Below are positions 1-8,105 of a stretch of 41,650 nt of DNA, piece after piece. Origin of the DNA: Blastocatellia bacterium UBA7656 (GTDB lineage Bacteria > Acidobacteriota > Blastocatellia > UBA7656); the NCBI GenBank assembly GCA_002483445.1, contig DLHY01000150.1, positions 1-41,650 on the forward strand, given 5' to 3'. The stretch's first letter is position 1. Each line of letters starts with the position of its first letter. The notes under the pieces are model-generated. The model had not been told where the DNA came from. It did not search any database and saw only the letters and a program-made list of their open reading frames with translations. The position numbers and the translations under genes were made by a program.

Positions 1-1
1 G

Positions 2-979
2 CTTAACGCTTCCCACTGCGGAGTCAACGCGCCGTTTGGAGGAGGTCAACCCGCAGCGGGCAAGCTCGGCGTGAGGTTTGATCGCGCCGAATATGAGACA
101 TCGGGCAGGTTGAAAATCACCGAAGTCATTCCGTTCGGCCCCGCCGCAATCGCCGGAATCAAAACGGGCGAATACCTCCTGAGCATAGAGGGCGAGGCAA
201 TCGATGGGCGAGCGAATCTCGATGAACTGCTCGGTTACAAAGTCGGTCGTCGGGTCGCGCTCACTATCGCGTCTTCTTCGGATGGAGCCGGTCGCCGCGA
301 AGTCATAGCGAGACCGGTCAGCACCGGAGCCGAAAAAGGACTGCTCTATCGCAAGTGGGTCGAGGAGCGACGCGAGTATGTAGCGAAAGCGAGCAACGGC
401 AGACTCGGCTACGTTCACATGCCGGACATGTCGGCTGGTTCGCTTGCGCAGTTGTACATCGATCTGGACGCTGAAAACCATTCGCGCGAGGGAGTCGTAA
501 TAGATATTCGAAACAACAATGGCGGCTTCGTCAACGCTTATGCGCTCGATGTATTCGCGCGTCGCGGATACATGAGCATGACGAGGCGCGGCGGTTTCCC
601 GACTGCTCCGGCTCGAAGTTCTCTCGGCCAGCGCGCTCTGGAACTGCCGACCATTCTGGTCATAAATCAGCATTCGCTTTCTGACGCGGAGGATTTCACC
701 GAAGGGTATCGCGCGCTCAAACTGGGCAAGGTAGTCGGCGAGCCAACATCAGGGTGGATCATTTACACGACGAACGTGACTCTGATCGATGGGACGGGCT
801 TGAGGCTTCCGTTCATCAAAATCACAGGCGCGGATGGCAAAGTCATGGAGTTGGTTCCGCGACCCGTCGACATTGCGGTTCAGCGACCCATAGGCGAGAG
901 CTTCACCAGTCGAGACTCGCAACTCGATGCAGCCGTCCGCGAACTGATGCGCCAGATCGGCGCACGCGGACAACAATGA
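2..979 (+). CDS. tricorn-like S41 serine protease, C-terminal part (5' end outside window)
   Basis: The reading frame is open from the window edge, so the N-terminal beta-propellers expected of a tricorn homologue lie upstream. The visible part starts with L-N-A-S-H-C-G, which matches the Ser-His pair of the tricorn catalytic tetrad. A PDZ-like domain follows (RLKITEVIPFGPAAIAGIKTG, about visible residues 35-65), then the S41 core with I-D-I-R-N-N-N-G-G and the nucleophile region NQHSLSDAEDF, where the second Ser is the expected nucleophile. Tricorn homologues degrade peptides, and the bacterial ones are often exported, but no signal can be seen here because the start is missing. The stop is followed within 7 bases by a heptamer hairpin. 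The family call is secure; the substrate is unknown. Confidence 0.85.
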   Translation, partial: LNASHCGVNAPFGGGQPAAGKLGVRFDRAEYETSGRLKITEVIPFGPAAIAGIKTGEYLLSIEGEAIDGRANLDELLGYKVGRRVALTIASSSDGAGRREVIARPVSTGAEKGLLYRKWVEERREYVAKASNGRLGYVHMPDMSAGSLAQLYIDLDAENHSREGVVIDIRNNNGGFVNAYALDVFARRGYMSMTRRGGFPTAPARSSLGQRALELPTILVINQHSLSDAEDFTEGYRALKLGKVVGEPTSGWIIYTTNVTLIDGTGLRLPFIKITGADGKVMELVPRPVDIAVQRPIGESFTSRDSQLDAAVRELMRQIGARGQQ

Positions 980-985
980 TCAGGA

Positions 986-1050
986 GTCTGGAGTCGAGAG
1001 TCTGGAGTCAATATCTTCCGACTCCAGACTCCAGACTCTCGACTCCAGAC
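986..1050. repeat. heptamer (GACTCCA) hairpin element with 24-bp perfect stem
   Basis: Bases 986-1009 are the exact reverse complement of 1027-1050. Both arms are built of GACTCCA / TGGAGTC heptamers around a GAGAG/CTCTC interruption. One extra heptamer (1020-1026) sits on the inner side of the right arm. The element begins 7 bases after the tricorn-like stop and ends 16 bases before the next start codon. A half copy with the same heptamer and the same CTCTCGACTCCAG tail is at 29612-29648. Confidence 0.9.
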
Positions 1051-1065
1051 TTTCAAAGGAGAAGG

Positions 1066-1452
1066 ATGTCACAGGAGACCTTTCATAATCAGGTGAGTCG
1101 ATATTTCGCAGCGGTGCGGGCGATGGATGTCGAGGCATGGCTTGCGACGTTTGCCGAAGACGCGGTGAGCGAAGACCCTTACGGCAGCCCGCCGCTTGAA
1201 GGCAAAGCCGCGCTCAGTCAGTTTTTCAACGGGATCGCTTCGGCCTTCGAGACTGTCGATATGCGCGGCGATCACATCTTCATCTCAGGCAATGCGGCGG
1301 CGGTGAAATTCACCATCACCGGAAGGGGAAAGAACGGGCGCGACATAGTGGCTGAAGGCATAGATATCTTCGAGTTCGATGAAGAAGGATTGATTCGGCG
1401 GGTGAAGGCTTACTGGAACCCTGCGGCTATGATCGCCGAGCTTCAAAGCTAA
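1066..1452 (+). CDS. SnoaL/NTF2-like fold protein
   Basis: This 128-residue protein has the length and pattern of the NTF2-like superfamily: an N-terminal helix (FHNQVSRYFAAVRAMDVEAW) followed by F-A-E-D-A-V-S-E-D-P-Y-G, then G-K-A-A-L-S-Q-F-F, then a curved sheet ending in V-K-A-Y-W-N-P-A. Members include ketosteroid isomerases, polyketide cyclases and many small-ligand binders, so the reaction cannot be named. The ATG at 1066 was chosen because AAAGGAG lies just upstream (about 1055-1061). Upstream in-frame codons would read through the hairpin element and are rejected. A bidirectional terminator follows at once. Confidence 0.75.
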   Translation: MSQETFHNQVSRYFAAVRAMDVEAWLATFAEDAVSEDPYGSPPLEGKAALSQFFNGIASAFETVDMRGDHIFISGNAAAVKFTITGRGKNGRDIVAEGIDIFEFDEEGLIRRVKAYWNPAAMIAELQS

Positions 1453-1486
1453 AGGACACGAAGAGGCGCGCCTCTTCGTGTCCTTT
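1451..1486. terminator. bidirectional terminator hairpin
   Basis: AAAGGACACGAAGAGG pairs perfectly with CCTCTTCGTGTCCTTT around CGCG, giving a 16-bp stem with A-rich and T-rich ends. It overlaps the stop codon of the NTF2-like gene and lies 7 bases from the stop of the convergent gene, so it can serve both strands. Confidence 0.85.
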
Positions 1487-1492
1487 CAAGTT

Positions 1493-3232
1493 TCACGGAA
1501 CGTCTACGAACACATTCGATCTGAGTCCGTTACGGATTGCGCGGATGCGGTTGGCTCCCGCGCGGAGATTGAGTTCCTGCATCGTGCCTTCGATCTCCAG
1601 ATCCTTGCCCGATTTCGTCGGATGGATGCCTGAAGGCGGATCGATGATCACGCCGTTGATTTCAATCTGAACGCCTGCCTTGAGATTCTTCCCCCGGATG
1701 ATGAGCTTATCGGTTTTGTAAGCAGCCGACTTGATCCTCGGCCCGCCCGCGTCGCCTGCGGTGAAATCAGATTTCAAGGCATTGCTGATGTTGCCGCGGC
1801 TGTCGATAATGGTGAGGCTGACCTGAGTCGCTTCGGGGAAATTTCCCATGTTGGGAAACTCGAATTCGAAGAACTGCGAGGGCAGTATGCCCACATCGAT
1901 TGCAAACGGGGCGGTCTGGCCCAGGACATTGTTTTTCTTATCGAGCAGTTGAACCTGAGCCTGAAGCACATCGCCGTCCGCGTCGGTCAAAGACCCGCTC
2001 AGAGTCAGCACCTGTCCGTTGAGGTCTCCGGCAACCGAGCTTATCACAGGCTTGTTATTGCCTGTGGGAAATATCCCATAGCCGAACAAGTCAAGAGCCT
2101 TCACATCATGTCGCGTCACGGTCTGACGTTTCCCCATGGGGATAGTCGGATCCATTATGCCTATGCGCAGGCCGAACAGCGTATCGTCTTTCCAGTGGCC
2201 CGGCTCGTTGCCGTCGCCGCCCATGTCGGACAGTCCCGTAGACAGCGGCAACTCTTCCGTCCCGCCCATGAAGAAAAAGTGATTGCCTCCTGTAGTCAGT
2301 ATGCGCTCGACGGTTGAAAACGAATCGAGCGTGGCGCTCGGCGGAACGCGGAACATATCCCACGAGGAAGCCGCAAGCGGGCATTCAGGATGAGCCTCAA
2401 CCAGCCCGACTGTTGAATAGAAACCAAGCACGCGCCCCATCTCGCGCGAAACAACCGCATCGAAATCGAACATGCTCGAATCGATTCCGTTGGTGAAATC
2501 AAAATCGTAAGGCGAAGTTGAGTTGATCCAGATCGAAGGCCGAGGCCCGTACAGCGGCGGATTGTAATCGTCCGTCGCATGGCGATCTATCAGGCCGGTT
2601 GCTCTGAAAACCGCAGAGGGAACCTGAACGTTGAAGGTCTCGCCCTGATCGGTCGGCAGCACGGGCTGAGGCAGGCGGTAATAGAGTTCCAGTTCTTCAG
2701 GCGTTGAAGCGTTGTCGAGCAGATGCTCGAGGAATTCCAGATAATGCCCTTCGCCGAAAAGAATCTGAGGATTGGTCACTCCCGCAAGATCAGGCGGGGC
2801 CGGGTTGCCGAAACAGTTCGGGCCATAATCGATATCGATGATGACGGTCATAGGAGTGGAAACGACCGATTCCCATGTCTGAGCCGCTTTGACGAAAGCC
2901 TGCTTCGCCTTCTGATTGGCGTCAAGCTGCGCAGTCGAGCGCAGCAGTATCTTCAGCCCCGTCTGCGCCGAAGGCTCGACGGAAGAAAGCAAGGTCATAT
3001 CGCCAGCATTTTCTATTTCGCTGACAAGGGCTGATTCTTCCGCAGTGGCGTTGCGCGCAAGCAATGCTCCATCGAATTGATAGAGCGCGCTCACGCCCCC
3101 GACGCCGCGAAACAGGCTCTGGGAGCCTGATGCGTGGACGGATGTATCTGCCGTGTGAAATAACGGTAAAGAGAAAAGGGCTGCTGCCAGCAGCAAAGCT
3201 AAATGGCATCGTAAAATAAATTGGCTTCTCAC
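1493..3232 (-). CDS. secreted metalloprotease-like protein with degenerate zinc motif
   Basis: The protein is about 579 residues. A Sec signal peptide (FILRCHLALLLAAALFSLPL) is followed by a domain of the type in secreted matrixin-like proteins (TWESVVSTPMTVIIDIDYGP, then a long stretch up to FDFDAVVSREMGRVLGFYS). In active relatives the last segment reads H-E-x-x-H-x-x-G. Here both histidines are arginine (R-E-M-G-R, about residues 263-267), so zinc binding is probably lost. The C-terminus has two Ig/IPT-like beta regions (about 410-490 and 510-579). The GTG at 3232 is preferred to an upstream ATG (3265) because GGAGGTG sits 6 bases before it and the signal peptide then begins properly. It may be a binding or structural protein, or a decaying protease. 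The reading frame is intact. Confidence 0.7.
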   Translation of the reverse strand: MRSQFILRCHLALLLAAALFSLPLFHTADTSVHASGSQSLFRGVGGVSALYQFDGALLARNATAEESALVSEIENAGDMTLLSSVEPSAQTGLKILLRSTAQLDANQKAKQAFVKAAQTWESVVSTPMTVIIDIDYGPNCFGNPAPPDLAGVTNPQILFGEGHYLEFLEHLLDNASTPEELELYYRLPQPVLPTDQGETFNVQVPSAVFRATGLIDRHATDDYNPPLYGPRPSIWINSTSPYDFDFTNGIDSSMFDFDAVVSREMGRVLGFYSTVGLVEAHPECPLAASSWDMFRVPPSATLDSFSTVERILTTGGNHFFFMGGTEELPLSTGLSDMGGDGNEPGHWKDDTLFGLRIGIMDPTIPMGKRQTVTRHDVKALDLFGYGIFPTGNNKPVISSVAGDLNGQVLTLSGSLTDADGDVLQAQVQLLDKKNNVLGQTAPFAIDVGILPSQFFEFEFPNMGNFPEATQVSLTIIDSRGNISNALKSDFTAGDAGGPRIKSAAYKTDKLIIRGKNLKAGVQIEINGVIIDPPSGIHPTKSGKDLEIEGTMQELNLRAGANRIRAIRNGLRSNVFVDVP

Positions 3233-3552
3233 GTTTTTCACCTCCGGAATCAAGGAAACGATCACCAGTTTGGGGTAGCGACTCGGCGTTCAACAGATGA
3301 AAGAGCATCAGCGTAGGGGCAGCGTGGAAGGTTGCGGGCAGTTTCTGCTCGAAACACACTTCCGGGACATAAAAAGCTTATCGCAAATTTTCGCTCGATC
3401 AATACTTTTCTTGGGCGAATCGGTTGCCCGATGGCGGGCCGACGCGATATAAGAAGCGGGTCGCAAGATCAGTCGCGGGCACCCTTTAGTCCTGTTGATC
3501 ATCAAACTCGCTGCCCGAACGACTCACAGCGCGACTTTTTCGAGGTCAACTA
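3233..3552. other. intergenic region between divergent genes
   Basis: The stretch carries the GGAGGTG ribosome site of the minus-strand gene (3239-3245) and, at its right end, GAGGT before the plus-strand lipoprotein gene. I see no convincing coding frame, hairpin or strong promoter pair in between. Confidence 0.5.
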
Positions 3553-4839
3553 ATGAATAGCAACCGCGCTTCCCTTCACTGGCTGTTATCGCTTTGTCTG
3601 ATTTTTTTTCTCATAGCCGCAGGGTGCCGCACGAGCGACAACTCGCCGACGTTGACTCTGGCCGTAGTATCGGGCGTCGAGGGCGACGCGCTCAAAGAAG
3701 CGGCCCGTGAGTATCAACAACAAACAGGCGCGCACATCGAAGTGGCTGAGTTTCCTTACGCCAACCTGTTTGAAAAAGAGATGATCGATCTGAACTCCGC
3801 GACCGGGGCTTACGATTTGATAATGATGGACGATCCGTGGTTCCCGCGATTCGCCAGTCATCTCAGCGACCTTGCCCCGTTTTACCAGAAGCGTAATCTC
3901 ACGGTGGATGACGACTTCGTGCCTGCATCGATTGCGCTGTGCAGACACCCTTACGAGACTGGCGCGCTTTACGCTCTGCCTTACGTCGGCAACTCACAGT
4001 TGTTTTTCTATCGCAAAGACATTTTTGAAAAACACAATCTTCGAGAGCCTGCGACGTGGGATGAAGTTTTAACGGCAGCGAAGACTATAAGCGAAAGAGA
4101 GCTAACGGGAGCGTCGGGCGGAGGCAGATTGTATGGCTATGTGATGAGGGCGGCGCAGGGCAACGCGGTCGTGGCGGATTTTATGCCTATCTTCTGGGCC
4201 TTCGGCGCGGAGATGTTCGACTCGGAAGGAAAGCCCGCGGTCAACAGCGCGGAAGGAATCGCGGCGTTGAGGTTTATGCTTGAGCTTGGAAAGCACGCGC
4301 CGCCCGGTTATGTGAGTTTCAACGCCGACGAAGTCTCCGCGCATCTGCTTCAGGGTACGGCGGCGATGAGCATCAACTGGCCCGCGTGGATAAGCGCGTT
4401 TGGTGACGAATCGAAATCGAAAGCCATCGGGAAGATGGCAATAACCGTGATGCCGGGAGCGAACCGGTCGGGGCAGGCCGAGATAGGCAACTGGCTCGTT
4501 GCGATTCCCAAAAGCGCTAAGAACGCTGAAGCGGCGTTTGATTTTCTTGTGTGGGCGACTTCAGCCGAGCAGATGAAAAAATCTGCGCTTCGCGGCAATC
4601 CACCGACGAGAAGATCGGTTTTCAAAGACTCGGAGTTGATGGCGAAGTTTCCTTCTTACCCTGCGCAATTGCGCTCGCTTGAAACGAGCCGCCCGCGCCC
4701 GCGCACACCCGCCTGGAACGAGATAGAAAATGTCTTCGGGATATTTTTATCGAAGGCCAACAGCGGCGAACTTTCGGCAGAAGAAGCTATGAATCAGGCC
4801 AATCTGGAGATTGCAAAAATTCTTGAGCGGAACAGATGA
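3553..4839 (+). CDS. extracellular solute-binding lipoprotein, family 1 (sugar type)
   Basis: This is a 428-residue periplasmic binding protein. A lipoprotein signal peptide ends in the lipobox L-I-A-A-G-C with Cys25 as the lipidated residue. The body has the family-1 layout: early strand TLTLAVVSGVEGDALKEAAREY, hinge region DLIMMDDPWFPRFASHLSDL, ALPYVGNSQLFFYRKDIFE, and the late FLVWATSAEQMKK. The length fits maltose/glycerol-phosphate-type binding proteins. GAGGT precedes the ATG by 9 bases. No permease or ATPase gene is next to it; its neighbours are transcribed towards it. It is therefore an orphan that must borrow a transporter elsewhere or act as a sensor. Confidence 0.85.
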   Translation: MNSNRASLHWLLSLCLIFFLIAAGCRTSDNSPTLTLAVVSGVEGDALKEAAREYQQQTGAHIEVAEFPYANLFEKEMIDLNSATGAYDLIMMDDPWFPRFASHLSDLAPFYQKRNLTVDDDFVPASIALCRHPYETGALYALPYVGNSQLFFYRKDIFEKHNLREPATWDEVLTAAKTISERELTGASGGGRLYGYVMRAAQGNAVVADFMPIFWAFGAEMFDSEGKPAVNSAEGIAALRFMLELGKHAPPGYVSFNADEVSAHLLQGTAAMSINWPAWISAFGDESKSKAIGKMAITVMPGANRSGQAEIGNWLVAIPKSAKNAEAAFDFLVWATSAEQMKKSALRGNPPTRRSVFKDSELMAKFPSYPAQLRSLETSRPRPRTPAWNEIENVFGIFLSKANSGELSAEEAMNQANLEIAKILERNR

Positions 4840-4899
4840 TAAAAAGCAGGGTCTGAGGCCGAGGCTTGATGCGGGCAAAAGAAAAGCGATGACAAACAT

Positions 4900-5607
4900 T
4901 CAACCTGCGGCAATTTTTCCGGGCGCAAGAGAATCCATTGCGCGCTTAAGCTCCTCTTCTATATAAGCTTCCCCTACCGGTGTCTCAAGAATGGCAGGGA
5001 CAGTCTGGGGAATCAAATGAGCTACTTCTTTGAAGGCCCGAATCGCGCCTTGTGAAATACGATCATGTTTGCTGCTGGTATTCACCTCGCTTATATGAAG
5101 TTGACGCAGTCGATTTCCGAAAGCCTTTAGGATTCGGTAAGCCTCCGTCATAGAACTATCAACTTGGCGTGCGTGAGCTATGTCGAAGCAGAAAAGGGCT
5201 TCGGGCAACTTGCTAAAAATCGTTTCTAGTTCTATTACTGTACGACCTATTGGCTTGCGCTTGTCCATGTTCTCTATACAGAGAAGGTTTCCAAATTCAG
5301 ACCACAGTTCGAAGCGGTGAATAGCGTCTGGATGCAAAACTATGGGCCAACCGTAAGGGACAAACCTCCTTAGTTGGTCTACTATATTCATCTCTTCATC
5401 TTCACTAAAGCTACTTGGAGCATGCACAGAAATATATTCGTACCGCGATAAATCGAGTGTGCCAAACGCTTCGACCAGATGAGGCAACTCGTACTTTCGA
5501 AGAGATGATAATTCGATGGCGTTGACAGGCTTCTCCTTCAACATAGCGAGTGCCTGACGGAAGTCTGACAATGCAAGTGCGCCTGTTGAGAAACCTATTG
5601 GTCTCAT
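4900..5607 (-). CDS. AP-endonuclease-2-like TIM-barrel protein (sugar-phosphate isomerase/epimerase superfamily)
   Basis: The protein is 235 residues, short for the superfamily. The barrel strands carry the usual metal ligands: IGFSTGAL (strand 1), ISVHAPSS, IVLHPD, LLCIENMD, FCFDIAHARQ, LRQLHISEV and ILETPV. The series His, His, Glu, Asp-His, His, Glu matches endonuclease IV/xylose-isomerase-like enzymes that bind divalent metals. Its ATG overlaps the stop of the upstream nucleotidyltransferase gene by one base (TAATG), so the two are translationally coupled. Base composition is more AT-rich than in flanking genes, which suggests acquisition. The substrate, sugar or nucleic acid, cannot be told from sequence. 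Confidence 0.7.
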   Translation of the reverse strand: MRPIGFSTGALALSDFRQALAMLKEKPVNAIELSSLRKYELPHLVEAFGTLDLSRYEYISVHAPSSFSEDEEMNIVDQLRRFVPYGWPIVLHPDAIHRFELWSEFGNLLCIENMDKRKPIGRTVIELETIFSKLPEALFCFDIAHARQVDSSMTEAYRILKAFGNRLRQLHISEVNTSSKHDRISQGAIRAFKEVAHLIPQTVPAILETPVGEAYIEEELKRAMDSLAPGKIAAG

Positions 5608-6677
5608 TAAAACACTCCGTAAATCTTTGTGAGTTCGTAAAGGTCTGTGTCATTCTTTTTCAAAAATAGCTCTGTCAAAGCATCCTGAATTTCATGACTG
5701 AGTTTCCGCACATCCTGGTAAATCAGGTCGGACGCCACATTGTCCCTCGACAATTCCTCCAAGTGTTTACGCTTTTCACTATCGTCAAGCAATACCAAGA
5801 ACTTATTATAAGTGTCAAAGAACTTGCGTGCCACTTCACTTAAATGTGGATAGCGCAGAAAAATGTCAGCCACTATTTCGAGCGGAGTTTTTTGGGAATA
5901 CTTCCATAAATGATCGACAAACGAATGCAGTTTCGTATCGCCTCCACTTACTTCTGGTGAAGGTTTCGGTCTATCAATTTCGCAACTGAAACACATCAAT
6001 AATCCTGATACATAAGTGAGTTTCCGAGATATACGCAACTTAGCGGCTCGGAGTGCCCATCCAACATCAGCCCGCTGACGTTGCTTGTAAGCAAAATCCA
6101 CAGCTACTGTTCTCCAATAACGAGCTATATCATTTTGGAGAAAGCGTGGTACATTAAATGGGCCCGCCGAGTATGTTAAACCGTAGTCTTCATTTATGTA
6201 TCGCCTGAGTATGTTCCTGATAACGCGCTCATGAGCATCTGCACGCCCAATGGCAGCCGATTCTAGGAGTAATAGAATTCGTTGCGTAGTATTCCGATTG
6301 GTATCATCACCTCCTCCAATTCTATGAATCAAATCGTGGCTAAACGTCAGACCACTAAATGTACCTTCTCTCCCTGGCCCTTTCCCTGTCCTATTTACAT
6401 GTTTTTCAATCTCCAGAGCATCATCAAGATGTTCTGGATTTGCGAAGCCATCAACTAACAGCGTCCAATCAACATCGCTTCCAGATGTGAATTCATCGCG
6501 AGCTAGTGAGCCGAATACGACGATACTGGTGTCTTCAGAATCATAGGAATCCAAAGCTTCACGCAGCCGCTTCCGTTCATCTTCAGCATTCCTGCGAGCT
6601 TTCATTATTGCATCCCAAATGACTCCAAGCTCTTGTTGGAGTTTTTCGAGGGAATTGTTTTCGTTTCCTGATCTCAT
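5607..6677 (-). CDS. large nucleotidyltransferase-domain protein
   Basis: About 356 residues from the ATG at 6677. A polymerase-beta-type nucleotidyltransferase core is plain: GSLARDEFTSGSDVDW (residues 56-71) gives the G-S and the D-x-D metal ligands. A long helical region follows with conserved-looking segments (FSHDLIHRIGGGDDTN, RFLQNDIARYWRTVAVDFAY, AKLRISRKLTYVSGLL), resembling the domain that accompanies GlnD-type and DUF294-type transferases. The start is uncertain. An ATG at 6707 is possible, and a TTG at 6842 overlaps the preceding gene; none has a good ribosome site. It is an operon partner of the TIM-barrel gene. Codon use and AT content differ from neighbours. The target of nucleotidyl transfer is unknown. 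Confidence 0.75.
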   Translation of the reverse strand: MRSGNENNSLEKLQQELGVIWDAIMKARRNAEDERKRLREALDSYDSEDTSIVVFGSLARDEFTSGSDVDWTLLVDGFANPEHLDDALEIEKHVNRTGKGPGREGTFSGLTFSHDLIHRIGGGDDTNRNTTQRILLLLESAAIGRADAHERVIRNILRRYINEDYGLTYSAGPFNVPRFLQNDIARYWRTVAVDFAYKQRQRADVGWALRAAKLRISRKLTYVSGLLMCFSCEIDRPKPSPEVSGGDTKLHSFVDHLWKYSQKTPLEIVADIFLRYPHLSEVARKFFDTYNKFLVLLDDSEKRKHLEELSRDNVASDLIYQDVRKLSHEIQDALTELFLKKNDTDLYELTKIYGVF

Positions 6678-6789
6678 TATTTCGGCACAGGAAAATGGAA
6701 CACACATCTTCGTGCTAAAAGCAGGGAGATTGGTGAAAGTTGGGCAAAGAAACTGATCATGTATAGTATCAAACTCGTCCGGTTGAAGA

Positions 6790-7155
6790 TCACGCGGGTT
6801 GCTGTTCGAGCTTTTCAACAAGCTTTTCCATCTTGCCTTCAAGATAGTTTACATCTCCGCGCAGCTTGTGGATATCGCCGCTCATAGCGTCGAGTCGGCG
6901 ATCTATTTTCCTGAAGCCCTGATTCATCTCTTCACGGACGTCTGCAAAGCCTTTGTTCATCTCTTCACGGATTTCCGCATTGCCCTTGTTCATCTCTTCA
7001 CGGATTTCCGCATGGCCTTTGCGCATTTCCTCTTCGATGCCCGTGAGTCTCTGCTCGATGGTGCTGCGAAAACTCTGAAATTCAGTCGTCAGCGCATTGA
7101 TCCGCTCAAGCAGCGTTTCCAGCATCGGCGTCGTTTTCTGATCATTGTCGCTCAT
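6790..7155 (-). CDS. hendecad coiled-coil protein
   Basis: This is a 121-residue hydrophilic protein without signal peptide or membrane segment. Residues 42-85 are four 11-residue units (EEMRKGHAEIR, EEMNKGNAEIR, EEMNKGFADVR, EEMNQGFRKID), typical of a right-handed or trimeric coiled coil. Flanking parts (ERINALTTEFQSFRSTIEQR and DIHKLRGDVNYLEGKMEKLVEKLE) are also coiled-coil prone. The start at 7155 has AAGGAGT 8 bases upstream; longer versions lack one. It lies in the same orientation as the thioesterase gene upstream and the nucleotidyltransferase gene downstream. Its function is unknown. Confidence 0.7.
   Translation of the reverse strand: MSDNDQKTTPMLETLLERINALTTEFQSFRSTIEQRLTGIEEEMRKGHAEIREEMNKGNAEIREEMNKGFADVREEMNQGFRKIDRRLDAMSGDIHKLRGDVNYLEGKMEKLVEKLEQQPA
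6922..7020. repeat. 33-bp tandem repeat encoding hendecads
   Basis: CTCTTCACGG recurs at 6928, 6961 and 6994, exactly 33 bp apart, each time within the same larger unit. The repeat encodes the 11-residue coiled-coil units. The two central units are nearly identical, so unit number may vary between strains. Confidence 0.85.
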
Positions 7156-7237
7156 GTCAACTACTCCTTCGCATTCTTTATACTCTTCCCGCGATTGGCA
7201 TACAAGCGATTCGCTTTTGGATGGAAAGACGACGATC

Positions 7238-7654
7238 TCACGCATTGAGCCTGATGTAAGTCAGCAATCCTTTTGCGGCGAGTTTGCCTTTCGCGTCAAA
7301 CACGTCGCAGTCGGCGACTATGATTCTTCGCCCATCGCGTATGAGCGTGGCCTGAGCAGTGACGCGGCCTTCGGTGATCGCGGAGAGATAGTTGACTTTC
7401 ATCTCGACCGTCGTGAATCGGTCATGCGGGCCTGATGATCCGATTATCGCGAAGGCAACGGCTGTGTCGATGAGCGTGGCTATCGCGCCGCCGTGCATCA
7501 CGCCCTGAAGTTGCATCAGCTTTTCATCTACCTCCACGCTCAACTTTGCGCGACCCGGTTCGATGGAATCGAGTTCCAATCCGAGGAGTTGAGGAAAAGG
7601 ATTGATGTTGAATTTTTCGCGTATGGCCTGCTCTCGCTCCGGTGTTATTTCCAT
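7238..7654 (-). CDS. PaaI-family hotdog thioesterase
   Basis: A 138-residue single hotdog domain, the usual family length. The signature G-V-M-H-G-G-A-I-A-T-L-I-D-T-A (residues 51-65) carries the His-Gly-Gly oxyanion region and the catalytic Asp on the long helix. VEMKVNYLSAI and GRRIIVADCDVFDAKGKLAAKG follow as the remaining sheet. PaaI-type enzymes hydrolyse acyl- or aryl-CoA thioesters. It sits 24 bases downstream of the alkyltransferase-like gene and is probably in one transcript with it. The substrate is unknown. Confidence 0.85.
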   Translation of the reverse strand: MEITPEREQAIREKFNINPFPQLLGLELDSIEPGRAKLSVEVDEKLMQLQGVMHGGAIATLIDTAVAFAIIGSSGPHDRFTTVEMKVNYLSAITEGRVTAQATLIRDGRRIIVADCDVFDAKGKLAAKGLLTYIRLNA

Positions 7655-7678
7655 GTTCTGTCTCGAAATCTCGCTCCT

Positions 7679-8104
7679 TTATTTCTTCTTCGCCGATGAT
7701 TTTTTCGGCGACCTCAACAACTTGATCTTTTCCTGCGCCTTTCTTTGCCGGGGCAACCATTGATAGACGCTCAAATCGCAAAAGCCGCTTTCGTTGAATA
7801 CTATGCCTTCGGCCTCAAGCATCAGGCGTTGAAGATCAGGTTGATGAAGTATGACGCGGCCCGTGGAGATTCCTCCGCGAGAATTCACCACCCTGTGCCA
7901 GGGGATATTTCTCTCGTCCTGCGGAGTGGCGTGCATAGCCCAACCTACGAGTCGCGCGCTGTAGTTGTCGCCGAGCAGTCGGGCTATCTGGCCGTAGGTC
8001 ATCACCCTCCCGCGCGGTATGCGAAGCACTCGTCGATAAATCTGCTCGAATACTCGCTCGTGTCCTTCGATGGTTTTCTTTTTGACAGATCGGGCGCGGC
8101 TCAT
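7679..8104 (-). CDS. alkyltransferase-like protein (ATL, MGMT family without catalytic Cys)
   Basis: A 141-residue relative of O6-alkylguanine-DNA alkyltransferase. The helix-turn-helix and arginine finger are visible (YGQIARLLG, then SARLVGWAM). The active-site motif reads I-P-W-H-R-V-V (residues 67-73) in place of P-C-H-R-V, so the methyl-accepting Cys is Trp. Proteins of this ATL type bind O6-alkylguanine, flip it and direct nucleotide excision repair rather than repairing directly. The start at 8104 follows the DinB-like stop by one base (TGACATG), implying coupled translation; the longer frame would overlap that gene. The lysine-rich tail (SPKKSSAKKK) may add DNA affinity. Confidence 0.85.
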   Translation of the reverse strand: MSRARSVKKKTIEGHERVFEQIYRRVLRIPRGRVMTYGQIARLLGDNYSARLVGWAMHATPQDERNIPWHRVVNSRGGISTGRVILHQPDLQRLMLEAEGIVFNESGFCDLSVYQWLPRQRKAQEKIKLLRSPKKSSAKKK

Positions 8105-8105
8105 G

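Noticed and set aside
3332..3553. Plus-strand frame of 73 codons before the binding lipoprotein gene
   Set aside because: No ribosome site, no recognisable sequence and overlap with the divergent promoter region.
6840..6842. TTG start for the nucleotidyltransferase at 6842
   Set aside because: It would overlap the coiled-coil gene by 53 bases with no ribosome site, and the extra 55 residues do not look like the family.
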